NCBI GenBank assembly: GCA_029948255.1
Contig: JALIZF010001020.1
Span: forward strand, 60,170 to 124,169
From: Telmatactis stephensoni
Lineage: Eukaryota > Cnidaria > Anthozoa > Actiniaria > Isophelliidae
DNA length: 64,000 nucleotides
Reading direction: 5' to 3'
Within the stretch, counting starts at the first letter, position 1, and each line of letters begins with the position of its first letter. A model generated the notes under the pieces. That model saw nothing but the letters and a program-made list of their open reading frames with translations, ran no database searches and was not told the origin of the DNA. Positions 32,601 through 43,800 of the stretch are shown here, one piece after another. The position numbers were made by a program, and so were the translations under genes.

Positions 32601-33683
32601 GGCATCCCTTCAATTAAATTTTGTTTGAATTTTTTATTCTTTTGCAAATAGAATTGCAAAGCATGTGATGTTTGATATTATGCCAGACATTCCTTGTTGT
32701 GAAGATTGTGTGTACACATGCTGATGATTATCAAACTTTGGAAAGACAACTGTACAATGGACTGTTCGGTAGTACCACTCTTCAAAGTTATGAAAAAGTT
32801 GTAAGTGAAGGAAAAACAGCCCTTCCACCTATAATCTTGTATATTGTGAAAATTTGCAGGAATCCAACAATATAAATTGTCTCTTACAGTGAAAACTTTC
32901 ATCACACAACAACAACAACAACAACAACAACAATAATTTATGTATTTATAAGCTAGATAATAGGACTGACCCACAGATAGCATAGCTAGTTGAGGCGGGT
33001 CAGTCAATAATTATATAATTATTCTAGTTTTACATGTGAGAATGAAAGAATTTTACAGTTACCTGTCTTTGATGTTAGTATCTGATCCTTCTGGCTTTCT
33101 CCAGTATGCACCTTTAACAGGGATCCACCAAGGTGCTGCAGCAACCTAGTCAAAACAGGAACTTGTCAATATTCCAAGCACTGTATATTCAACATTCAAC
33201 ATCAAATTAAATGTAAAAAATAGGGGTGGCTGCAACACAAAGTTACATTTTATAATGACATACAGCAGACTTCACATGAGTGTGAAATGGACCGTGTCAT
33301 GTTGTGTCACCATATAGTGCTGTGTTGTCCATAAAACACTGGACATTTCTGAGTACCATAGGCAGACACAAAATAGAGCACTCAAACGTACTACTCAGAT
33401 TATCTTCAGTTGGTGTTTTGACTCCAAAAGGAGAAATTGTCTAAATTTTTTAACAAAACTTTGAGTTATACTAGCGTGGTCCATTTCACACTCATCCTAA
33501 ATAGTGTGGAAATTTTACTGTACATTATAGAAAGTTTTACTAATTCAAAATATTTTTTTTTATTAAATATCCATTGGTCTACATTTTAGCAGTCTCACTA
33601 GAAGTTTTATGAAAACCATACTTATCATAGTTTTTAATTTAATTTGTTAAAGACATGTATATAATATATATAATAACTTTATT

Positions 33684-33739
<56 letters not shown>

Positions 33740-36700
33740 CATGGCGGCAAGTAGGATGGACGTGCTCTATCGCTCGCGCTAGAGGATCATTCTATTTCGA
33801 AAGCAAGCCAAGTCTAGAAGCGTCGTTGCACATTCTGAAAGGTGTATTTATACCCTGTAAACTGCTAATCTATTTTGGGTTAGCTCGACGTCTTCAAACG
33901 AGGGAATATTTGTCCTTTTTTCTGTTAAGTTGAGACAGCTTATGTTTAAGATATGGAAAGTGACTTATCGGAAAAGAGTCTGCGAAACACTGGAAGACGC
34001 AAGTGGACGGTGAAAATGAATAGTGACCTTTTAGAATGCAAGAAGAAGGCAAAGGAGATTGTTGGTTCGAAAGAAGCACCGAGACTGGAGAATGGCAGAA
34101 AGAAAGGATACATGGAGGTCATGAAAGACATTTGGGAGTCCATTGGATATAAAGGATTACTTTTAACGAGCCAGAATCTTCGGGATCAAGCAGCAAGACT
34201 CGAGAAAACCCTTGGAAATGTCGTGCAGACAATGTGTGAGCAAGTAGGATCGGGGGAGAGATTGGGAGACAGCGAAGAGATTTTGGAAACTACAAATGTT
34301 TATTTTTGTGAACAACCCATACAAAATTCAAATGAAGTTGAAGACGAAGCGAATTTGCATAATACCTCGAACACACCAAGCCTCGAGGGACAAGCGACTT
34401 TGGAAATTAACAATCAAGTACGTGAAATACTTCATACTGCAACACCAATCTTCGCTTCAGTGGCATCAACCCCAGGCGATTTTAGTAAACGCGAAATCGA
34501 CACGAGAATAAAAGAAAGACTAACTAATGCTGATATTCTCAACCTTAACACAGCGATAAATGAGCTCGCAAAGCGTAACAACCTGCATGCCATCAATCAA
34601 ACAGAAAATCCTTTTGGCTATTTATGGATAATGAACTGTGTATTATACTCAATCGTCGCCGCCTTACTTTTATACAAGGGGTGGAAAAAACAAGGGAACA
34701 CAAAAGGCAAGCGTGAAAAGAAAACACTGAGTCAAAAGATGAAAGAAGAATTTGTCCTGGCAGCGACGGAAGTAAGGAAAACAATCTCAAGAGCGGTAGC
34801 TGAACTAGAAAGAATTAAAAGCAATAGAAAAATCACAAGAAAAGGGAAGAAAAATAGAGAGATGTTAATGAAGGAATGTGGCAGGATATCAGCGGTGACT
34901 TTAGTTACCTATATCGAGAAGAAAAAGTCAGATCTCAGGAAGCTGAAGAGAACATTTCAACGAAGGAAAAAGCAAGAAGAATCAAGATCATTGAACAAAC
35001 GTTTCCAAGTTGACCCGGGAAGCGTTTATTCCAAAATAGATCACATTATTGGTGAAGATGGAGACAATGAGAGACCAAAGTATAACACTACAAGTCGTAC
35101 GGAAAATGACCATGAAGGAGTGTTTGAAAACGTCACTGAAGCTTGCAGCTATTGGAAATCCCTCTGGGAACAGAATAGCGGAACTGGAGACTCAAATGTT
35201 ATGTGGTTAAAGGATGTTAGAAGAGCGCTCAATGAACTAGTGCCAGTCCCCCCTGAAGAAAGTTTCAATCTTAACACTAGCCAGTGTGTTAACGTTATCA
35301 AAAAGAAGCGCAATTGGAGCGCTCCAGGACCGGACCGAATATCAAATTACTGGTGGAAAAAAGCTGTGTGTCTTCATGAGGGAATCGCAAGATGCTTTGA
35401 GGCAATTGGAACGGGTTCAGAGAATTATCCGCAGTGGTTCACCGGAGGGAAAACAACTCTAATTCCTAAACCAGGCGAGTTCAGCAGTGCCAATCAGAGG
35501 CCCATTACCTGCCTCAATACAGTGTATAAGTGGTACACTTCATGCTTACTTATACCCATTGAACAACATCTTGACAAACATGGTCTAATGGAAAGAGAAC
35601 AAAGAGGAGCTAAGGCCCATTGTAGCGGCACAGTAGATAATTTACTTATAGACAGAATGGTGTGCCAGGATAGCCAGAACGGAAATAGAAATGTAAGCAT
35701 GGCTTGGATCGATGTAAGGAAAGCTTTTGATTCAGTGAGTCACGCATGGTTGCTGGAAATGATGACGCTTCACAAATTCCCTGAGTGGTTGTGTAGTGCT
35801 GTGGAAAGACTGAGTAAAAGCTGGAATACAAGAATTGCAGTTAAGACCAAACAAGGAAGTGAAATCTCTGAGACCATCTGTTTTAACAAAGGGCTCCCGC
35901 AAGGTGATGCGTTATGTCCGAGGCTCTTCACTCTATGCATCAACCCGATAGCCTGGAAGTTGAAAGCCTCAGAGGGTTACAAGTTGTCTAAGCCTATCTC
36001 TGATAAAGTCACACACCTGCTTTATATAGACGATATGAAGATCTTTGCAGCCTCAGAGAGCAAATTGGAGAGAGTTCTAAAGATGACCAAGTCAGCCATG
36101 GAAGACGTGGGTCTAGCGTGGAATGAAAAGAAGTGCTCGATTGCACATGTTAAGAGGGGATCCCTTGACAATAGTTCTACTGGTTTAAAGATCGACGAAT
36201 CACAGATGATTACCACCTTGAAAGATGGCACACATTACAAATTCCTCGGTGTTATGGAAAACGTGAAACAAGATGATAATGTAGTCTTATGGGGTGCCTC
36301 AAAAGTATATCTACAGAGACTCTCAGTCATATGGTCGAGTCCATTATCAGATTTTAATAAAGTTGTTGCTTCCAACCAATATGCACTGCCAGCTCTCACC
36401 TACCCAATGTGGACGCAGACGTGGCCTTTGTCTGAGCTACAAAGAATTGACAGAGAAAGTCGCAAGATCATCAAGGAAAATGGGGGCATACATCCGTTAG
36501 GATCGAATGAACTTCTATACCTATCAAGAAAGCTGGGGGGAAGGGGACTGAAATCCATAGAATCTGAGTACAAGATGACAAAAGTCAAGACCGCCACTAA
36601 AGTGTACACCAACGAAGACCCTACGATGAAACTGGTTCGAGAATTTGAAGAGAAATCTGAACGGATGGGTAGGCGCTCCCTAATAAAGGATGCTGACAGG

Positions 36701-38176
36701 TATGCTGCGGAACTGGGAATTAATCTTAAACTTCAGTACCCCAACCCAATTGGTTACACTGAAACAAACGAGGAGATACAAGCTGACAAGATTGGAGCGT
36801 GGATGCGGAAAGCAGAACAGTGCAAAAGAGTCAAAGAGCTCAAAGACCAAAAATGGCAAGGGAAATTCCTTGAAGCCAGATGGAAAGATGAAGAGATCAA
36901 GGATTGCTTTAGTTGGCTACATGAATGGAAATCAGCACCATCACACACCATAGCAGGTGTATATGAGCTATATCAACAGTTGCTTCCTACGAGATTATAT
37001 CATCATAACAAGACAAAGACAAATTCAGATCCAGATGTTAAATGCCGTATGTGTGGTAAAGCAGCTGAGAGCGTACAACACGTTCTTTCCGCATGCAGCA
37101 CCCTAGCTCAAAGTAAGTACCTTGTAAGACACAACGCAGCCCTAAAGATTCTGTTCTTCGAATTGCTTAAAGATCTGGACCTAATAGAAACCATCCCGCC
37201 TTGGTATTCGCCTGTAAAACCTAAGCCAGAATACCAGAATGACAGAGCCCAAGCACTATGGGATATCCCACTCTTTGCGGAAAATACTGAGGTGAGGTCC
37301 AACCGTATCGACGCACGCATCGTGGATAAGAAAGAAAAAAGAGTCATTCTCTTAGAAATGAGTTGTCCGTGGCTGGAAAATCGAGAGGAGAAGCAAGCAG
37401 AAAAATCATCGAAATATGCACCGTTGAGATGGGAGTTAAAGAAGAGATACCCTGATTATGAAGTCAAACAATATAACATCATTATCGACGTCCTGGGAGG
37501 ATATTCACGAGAACTGTTTGACACTGTTAAAGAGTTACTTGGAGTTAAGAGAACAAAGGATGTATTATTTCGCATGCAGAAGTCAATCATCTCTAGCAGT
37601 TTGAACATTGCAAGAACTTTCAAGATTCAGACATTGTAAAAGGGACACCATATCGCAAGAATCTCTAGGATTCAAACTTTGTTGAAAGATAAACATTAGC
37701 TGATAAAGACTGTATTTTTTAAGATGTAATTTATTTATTTTTTGACACTTTTCAATTAATTAGTTATTAACTATTAGTAATTTGAATAGCCTATTTTTAC
37801 ACATTAGGATTGATATCAATTTCCTTTTCCTTGAATTGGCAATGATCTTATAAGTCTAATTAGGGCTTCCTTTGAGGACCTATAGGTGATACACCTATCT
37901 AAGTCTAGCATAGTAATTGTCTACATCGATACAATTAAGATAAATATCGGTTTCCTTTATCTTTTTGAAGTGGCAACGTTCTGATGAAGTGGGAAACTCC
38001 AGTTATTACACACCTCTAACTTTATTGAAAATTAGATCATAGTGATATATATAACATTAGCTTAAGACTAGTATCTTTTAGTACATAGGTTTTAAATTTT
38101 CCCACAGCATGTAGGTTACGTATACCACGCCCTACAGTACTGTTTAAGTAGTTTGCATATGGATGTATTTACTGCA

Positions 38177-38208
<32 letters not shown>

Positions 38209-40370
38209 TTAACATTATTTTATTATCATGATAATAGGGTTATAGAAGGGAGGAACTTAATCCTCATTGTAAACTATACCCCATATACATGTCCACATAT
38301 GTCACATATGTACCTCATATGTCCACATGTTTGGACATACCACTGTTATCATCAGTTAATGATACATGTACATATATTATAGTTTTAAAACTACATGTAG
38401 CTAACAAAACATATTCATGGCTCATTGAGAATTACCATCTGAGAATCAATTACTAAACTTACTGCCTGATGTATGTCTTTCTGGATTTCTTTACTGACTC
38501 TCGACACTAGAACAAAAGAATCCCCAAATTTCTCAGCCTTGAAATAATAAAATATAAGAAGATTGTCATGATTCATTTTGGTTTTAAAAATCATTTTTAA
38601 TTATCATTTAATGGTACACATAATTAGCTAATTGCATTTTAATTCAATTTTAAAAAATCATTTTCAAAAGATGGGCCCCTGTATGCTCTGCTGAATAATA
38701 TACAATGTACCAATAAATATCAATGGTACTGTAATTCATATTCTCAGGTAAGAAGTGGACATGGAAATTTTATGCCATGATACTTAAGTTAATACAAACA
38801 ACTTGTAACAAAAGAACGGTGTTAGTAATAAATGTGTATATTTGACAAACAAGATAGCCCTGGCTTAGTTAGGAAAATATTTGTCTGTTTCCTGGGCTTC
38901 CTCAGTCACTGTTGTTATAATAAAATACTGGAAACTATTATAAAAGTAAAAAAGTAAATAAAAAAAAGATATGGCTGACAAGTGGGCAAACAGATCACTG
39001 GGGATTTTGCACACCTTGCGTGACACATACACCATGACATTCTCTGTTGCCCACCAACCAACATATTTTCTATAGAAAAGAAACCCACAAACTTCGACAG
39101 CCCATAACTTTGGTGCTATTTATTGAAACTACTTCAAAATTTCAACTTTTACTAATTTTAATTGGTGTGCTCTTTTCAAATGTTGTATTTTTGTTTTTGT
39201 TAGATTAAAATTTTAAATGTCATGGTGCATGTCACACAAGGTGTACAAAATACCAAATGGGTGCCTCTCATCTAGAGGAGCAAGTTGAGGTGCAGGCATA
39301 GCATTGGAGTGTGCCCATGGAAATGGCCTAGCTAATACATTACACATTAACAGCCAGGCACTGCATGCAGGGCAAATAATGACTGGCTGTGAAAATGACT
39401 TTATCTGGGTTTTGCTGATCTATCTCGAGAAAATCAAACCAACTTTTGATAAAAAATATCTTTAGTCTTACCCAGCTATCACAGCCAGATGCCCTCATAC
39501 ATGTAATATTTTCAATGATAATTTGAAATGTGAAATTTATACTATTTCACAAAGCTTAAAAAGCATCAGGAAAGTCATTTCATGAGAAATGGGACCTCCT
39601 CTTCATGTTGTAATATCAGCTATTCAATGAGTTTCTGTTTAAGGTTTTGAGCCCCCACCTCCCTTCTTAACCCCCTCTGCTCTGAACCCCCACCCCCTCC
39701 CCCCAAACACACACACACACACACACCTCTGCTCTTCACAACTCCCTCCCATTTCCCCCAACCCCCTCTTCTCAAAACTGCTGAAGCATGTCCACATTCA
39801 TTTCTTAAAAGCGTTTTTGTGTTTGAGTCTGAGTGCTAAGTAACAGCACATTACTGAGTGCATGCATGAATATGTTAATTAGTTTAAAATTAAGCTTAAT
39901 AAGCTTACCTCTGTCACATAACTTGTTGCATTTACAAATATCTCAAATTCTGCATTACTGACTTCGTAGGCATCAATATAAAACTGTCTAATCTTAACCT
40001 TTCTCGCTGGACCCTCTCCATCAGCTAAAATGAACGGTTTGTCTGTCCCCATAGTGAAAATCCCCCCTTCGAGGTACACCATTTGATTTGTTCTTTTGTA
40101 AGGCGTTGAGGGCTTCTCTATTCCTTCAGACGTGGAATCATCAAGGGTATTTGCTTTCTTGGTGTATTTGAAGTGTTCTGAAGAGTCTTGATGGCTGATT
40201 TTGTCCCGTTGGAGGCTCGAGCATCCACAGTCTTTAGAACCTTTGCCTTTGGACGACGATTCGCACGCGACATCTTTGGAATTCTTTGACGTAGAAGTAC
40301 TTTCTTCCCAAGTATATTTCACAAGCAATATCACTTGCAGCACAAATATTACAATTGCTTTTCGGTGCAT
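29650..40370 (-). CDS. SUMF1: sulfatase-modifying factor 1 (formylglycine-generating enzyme), 7 exons
   Basis: About 387 aa, near the usual length (human 374). Exons: 39909-40370, 38463-38537, 33063-33145, 32237-32359, 31364-31592, 30439-30498, 29650-29781; all have GT/AG ends and compatible phases. The start is ATG 40370, giving a signal peptide ([20 protein letters not shown]). A DCGC motif in the N-terminal extension parallels the ERp44-interacting Cys region. FGE-domain landmarks: [69 protein letters not shown], then [15 protein letters not shown] with both copper-binding catalytic Cys, split by the last intron. The enzyme converts a sulfatase Cys to formylglycine in the ER. Intron 2 hosts a complete antisense retrotransposon. 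Confidence 0.95.
32886..33005 (-). repeat. 3' end of a CR1/L2-like element with (CAA)n tail
   Basis: AGCATAGCTAGTTGAGGCGG (about 32977-32998) closely matches the block at about 4042 in the retrotransposon 3' UTR, and is flanked by a GACTGACCC/GGGTCAGTC inverted pair. On the minus strand it ends in a (TTG)n tail (plus CAA repeats at 32906-32933). It lies in SUMF1 intron 3. Confidence 0.6.
33685..33739. repeat. (TAA)n microsatellite, left flank of R4-like element
   Basis: About 18 perfect TAA units end directly at the start of the retrotransposon 5' region (ATCATGGCGG). Together with 38176-38205 it brackets the element, so the microsatellite looks like the insertion target. Confidence 0.95.
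33740..38175 (+). mobile_element. full-length R4/Dong-like non-LTR retrotransposon
   Basis: A 5' region of 213 bp, one long intact ORF (33953-37639) and an AT-rich 3' UTR of about 535 bp sit exactly between two TAA/AAT arrays. Bombyx Dong, a member of the R4 clade, is known to insert in TAA repeats. Orientation is antisense to the host gene SUMF1, within its intron 2. Confidence 0.85.
33953..37639 (+). CDS. R4/Dong-like reverse transcriptase with restriction-like endonuclease
   Basis: 1228 aa, one uninterrupted frame. The N-terminal part is basic and helical with an unexpected membrane-like segment (about residues 220-240, [20 protein letters not shown]). The RT domain shows [18 protein letters not shown], motif [15 protein letters not shown], motif [14 protein letters not shown] and the catalytic box YIDD (about 690). 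The C-terminus carries a zinc knuckle, [18 protein letters not shown] (about 1028-1045), then a restriction-like endonuclease pattern [20 protein letters not shown] (about 1118-1137). Such elements nick a specific target and prime reverse transcription there. The intact frame suggests recent activity. R4/Dong is favoured by gene style and TAA flanks; Hero or NeSL relatives are possible. Confidence 0.9.
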   Translation: MESDLSEKSLRNTGRRKWTVKMNSDLLECKKKAKEIVGSKEAPRLENGRKKGYMEVMKDIWESIGYKGLLLTSQNLRDQAARLEKTLGNVVQTMCEQVGSGERLGDSEEILETTNVYFCEQPIQNSNEVEDEANLHNTSNTPSLEGQATLEINNQVREILHTATPIFASVASTPGDFSKREIDTRIKERLTNADILNLNTAINELAKRNNLHAINQTENPFGYLWIMNCVLYSIVAALLLYKGWKKQGNTKGKREKKTLSQKMKEEFVLAATEVRKTISRAVAELERIKSNRKITRKGKKNREMLMKECGRISAVTLVTYIEKKKSDLRKLKRTFQRRKKQEESRSLNKRFQVDPGSVYSKIDHIIGEDGDNERPKYNTTSRTENDHEGVFENVTEACSYWKSLWEQNSGTGDSNVMWLKDVRRALNELVPVPPEESFNLNTSQCVNVIKKKRNWSAPGPDRISNYWWKKAVCLHEGIARCFEAIGTGSENYPQWFTGGKTTLIPKPGEFSSANQRPITCLNTVYKWYTSCLLIPIEQHLDKHGLMEREQRGAKAHCSGTVDNLLIDRMVCQDSQNGNRNVSMAWIDVRKAFDSVSHAWLLEMMTLHKFPEWLCSAVERLSKSWNTRIAVKTKQGSEISETICFNKGLPQGDALCPRLFTLCINPIAWKLKASEGYKLSKPISDKVTHLLYIDDMKIFAASESKLERVLKMTKSAMEDVGLAWNEKKCSIAHVKRGSLDNSSTGLKIDESQMITTLKDGTHYKFLGVMENVKQDDNVVLWGASKVYLQRLSVIWSSPLSDFNKVVASNQYALPALTYPMWTQTWPLSELQRIDRESRKIIKENGGIHPLGSNELLYLSRKLGGRGLKSIESEYKMTKVKTATKVYTNEDPTMKLVREFEEKSERMGRRSLIKDADRYAAELGINLKLQYPNPIGYTETNEEIQADKIGAWMRKAEQCKRVKELKDQKWQGKFLEARWKDEEIKDCFSWLHEWKSAPSHTIAGVYELYQQLLPTRLYHHNKTKTNSDPDVKCRMCGKAAESVQHVLSACSTLAQSKYLVRHNAALKILFFELLKDLDLIETIPPWYSPVKPKPEYQNDRAQALWDIPLFAENTEVRSNRIDARIVDKKEKRVILLEMSCPWLENREEKQAEKSSKYAPLRWELKKRYPDYEVKQYNIIIDVLGGYSRELFDTVKELLGVKRTKDVLFRMQKSIISSSLNIARTFKIQTL
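38176..38205. repeat. (AAT)n microsatellite, right flank of R4-like element
   Basis: About 10 AAT units directly follow the element's 3' UTR (ACTGCAAATAAT). It is either the continuation of the target array or a 3' tail copied onto it. Confidence 0.9.
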
Positions 40371-40823
40371 CTCTAAAATCTTCTCAAACTTCCAACAAAT
40401 GTTACTTTTTCTCAGTAATATTAAGTCCAAACAACACCGCGGTCAAACGCAACGCGCATGCTCATGACCTGTGTTGTCGTTCCCGGGAATGCGCGGCTTT
40501 TACTATATTTATAAATGAAAAAAAGCCGGCAAAAGTTTTCAACTTGTTTAAATGCCAAAAATAAGAAAAATACTGTAAAGATAAGGTTTATAACTTCACA
40601 GTTTGTAGTTCTATTTGCGATTAAGTTATTGTGAGTTTCACGAAAAAATTTATCATTTCTCAAGTACGTTTTTTACAGTTTTTTCTCGACGTGTCTTTCA
40701 AACGCCGGCTTTTACGTACTGTCATGTTTCAACCTCGACTATTTATTTTTTTATTACTTGTGATAAGTGAGTCTTTTTGTGTGAAAGAATGTGTAAAAAA
40801 AAGGAAGAACAAGGACTGAACGT
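40371..40823. promoter_or_regulatory. bidirectional promoter region, SUMF1 and divergent gene
   Basis: A 450-bp interval between the SUMF1 ATG (minus) and the ATG of a divergent plus-strand exon. A CpG-containing patch at 40433-40461 (core CACCGCGGTCAAACGC, followed by GCGCATGC resembling an NRF1 half-site) is repeated exactly, inverted, at 45227-45255 before NXT. Confidence 0.5.
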
Positions 40824-43800
40824 ATGAAACAACCAAAGAGTTCAGATGGGAAAAATCTTCGAAGAGTTAACAAGTTTATGGCTCGTGCTGGGGGAGTTGA
40901 ATTCAATTCGTGGATTTGTTTGAATCATCTTTATGAAATCCAGAAAGTGGCCAAAATATATTCTTGCCCTTCGTCCTGGGGTGACAGACCAAAGCTCTCT
41001 CTACAGAGGATCCCAGAGCGTCTGTATGACCTATTTGATGAAATTGGCAAAAATATTGAAGGCTACAAACCAGGGACAAATTGGTCTAACTTATGCAAAA
41101 GCAAAGTCGATTCTGAGTTTCAAGAACATATTGCATTCCAATCATCAAAGAGAAGGAAAGTAAGGAAGGTATTTTAGTTTGAAAAAATGTACACCTAATT
41201 TTTAAATACAATAACTAATTTATTCCTTTAATTAGTAAGACTACAATAGGCAGGGACTTTTTGGGAATCAATAAATATGAACACCTTGGGAGTTCTTGAA
41301 TAAGTATTATAATATAGCTCAATTATAACACACGTTCTGATTGGCTGAGAGACCACCAAAATCTATGCTCTATTTCACCGGTAAAGACATGGTTTTCTGA
41401 CGAATGATTTTACCAAAACGTCTATTTACAAATTTCACTTTAGTTAGGAGACCAAAACGTAGAAATAAGCTAGAAAATACTTTCCATCATTCCAGTTATC
41501 GTTTAAATTTACAAACTAAGCCTCGTGGTCGGACAATAACAACGTAAATATTCATAGAAAATGACTTGTATGAGCATGAACTTGCAAACGCCAGTATAAA
41601 TCAACTTTAAGGAACTAGAATTCACAAAATAGTAAATTGTTTTTTCTCCCGGATTAGTTTCGATCAATAAGAGTTATTTTTCATTGAACAAAGTTTTGTT
41701 TCTTACTTACAAAGAGAGGCGGAAGATTTCCAAAACTGACTGTCGCCACGAGACAACTTGTTCAGTCTCTGTTTTTCAATCATCCTTTGTATGAACCAAC
41801 TACGCCAGTGTAGAGATGTTTTGACACAAGCTACCGGTGAACAGCCAACAGATAATTCAAATCAACAGCTTCTCGTTTACCAGCAAAATCCTTATCCTGC
41901 AAGTCTCTTTCAAACTTCAGCTTTTTCCAACCGAAAACACGGCTTTCAATTCACATAGCGAACGCTGCTTGATTCGTCGAAAGCAAGTAAACATTTCCAA
42001 ATCTTGAAGTACTGTAAGTTATATTTGGCCTTTTCGTCCATTTTCGAGTCATTGTTCCATTATAAAAACAGAAAACTCTCTTTTCAACATTTTTTTGCTG
42101 AACTCTTTCGATGAGAGTTGTCAAACTGTTTTGTCAAAAACGCCGCTTTGAGTCACACTGATAAGTCAATAGTACGACAAATCTGATTGGCTTGCACAAG
42201 TTTTGAGAATTTTAGTTTTGATCAGAAAATAACACAACTTGGTCGTTCTTAAAATACCTCTTGCTATATCATAAAAGCAATAGAAGATAATTTTTCTATG
42301 ACTCTACCAGTGACATAGAGCACTGGGATTTGGGAGAAACACTTGAAGAAGTTTGAAAATCACTCATCCTATGACTCATGATTTTCAACCTGTTCTGTCA
42401 GTTTCTCCCAACAATCCCTGCAGTGCTCCATATTCACCATGTAGAGTCATAGAAACTATCTTCTATTGCTTAAATAAAAGTGAGTTAGCAATAAGAGTTT
42501 GAAGACCAAAAAATGTAGGGTGATGTAAAAAGAGGGAATAATAAATTGGATGAAATGTACAATGCAGATAGTCAAATTTATGGATAAATAAGTGCTTTAA
42601 AATTAAATTCTAAGTAAATATTTTTAATCAGACAAGCACTAGCCAAGAAATTACAGAACAGGGAACACCAACAAGGACCATGACTCAAAAGAGTAAGTCC
42701 CTCTGATATCCTAAAATCATCGTTGTAATATAAATTGACCCCATTTCATGAACTTAGCTTTGTTGTTTGTTTGTTTGTTTTTGGTTTGCAGATTATGCAG
42801 TTTTCTAATTACAGTGGGACGACGATGAAATTTGAAAATGACTTGAAACTCGGTTGAACTTAGCTATATGGCTCCTATAATCACAGAGCAACATATTTTA
42901 TTTATATTCAAAAGAGAGAGATCAAAATTATCAAGTATATTAGCATCTCAATTAAAAGTAAATGACATCATTTACTCAAACCTATTGTTCTCTTGGCTTT
43001 TAAAGCCAAATCTCTCGGTGATAATGAGCTGAATTTTTGAGAAAGTAATTCTTCATATGCATTTATTGTCATCATTGAGTTACTTCAACTAGGAATAATC
43101 CATTTCCAATTTTAACCGATTTTGATCGTCGTCCCCCTTTAAACAATTGGAAATGCTATGCCAGTCAATGGAAAAAGCCAATGAAATTCTAACAAATCAT
43201 GATGGGAGCTTTGAGGAAATTACATTGTGTAAAAGAGCACTTTCATCAATTAAAAACCACTTCCAAAACCTTTTCACTCATATCTCAAACTACTCTGTGA
43301 ACAATATGGAATTGTCATTGTCCAAGGAATGTCAGATTGGAATGTAATAGACACATGCTTTGGAACTGTACAGATAAACAACACTCAAGGGGATATCTTG
43401 ATAGAGAGTTGTGTTTGGGAAAAAATGTCTACAAACTTAGCAAGTACATTATGTACTTAAACTCTAGTGAAGGTAGCCATTCATGTTTGTATAGCAATAA
43501 ACCAACAAACTTGTGCTTGTATTGTCTGTTAAAACAATATAAATCAATAAATATTTTCAATTTTTTTGTGTGTTCTCACATGATACAGTGTGATCTTTTT
43601 ATGTCATTTTGTTTTTGACTTGTTCATAGCAACATGAATAAGTATAACTCTATTAGAGTGCATTTCATATGTCTGTGAAATAAGATCAAGTTATTTGTGC
43701 CTATTTAGTTGCTATTTAGTTGTTATTTAGTTACTACCACTGAACCAGAACTTTCTTATAATAGCAATACACTGGATGTGTAGAAAGTCTGTTTCAATGA

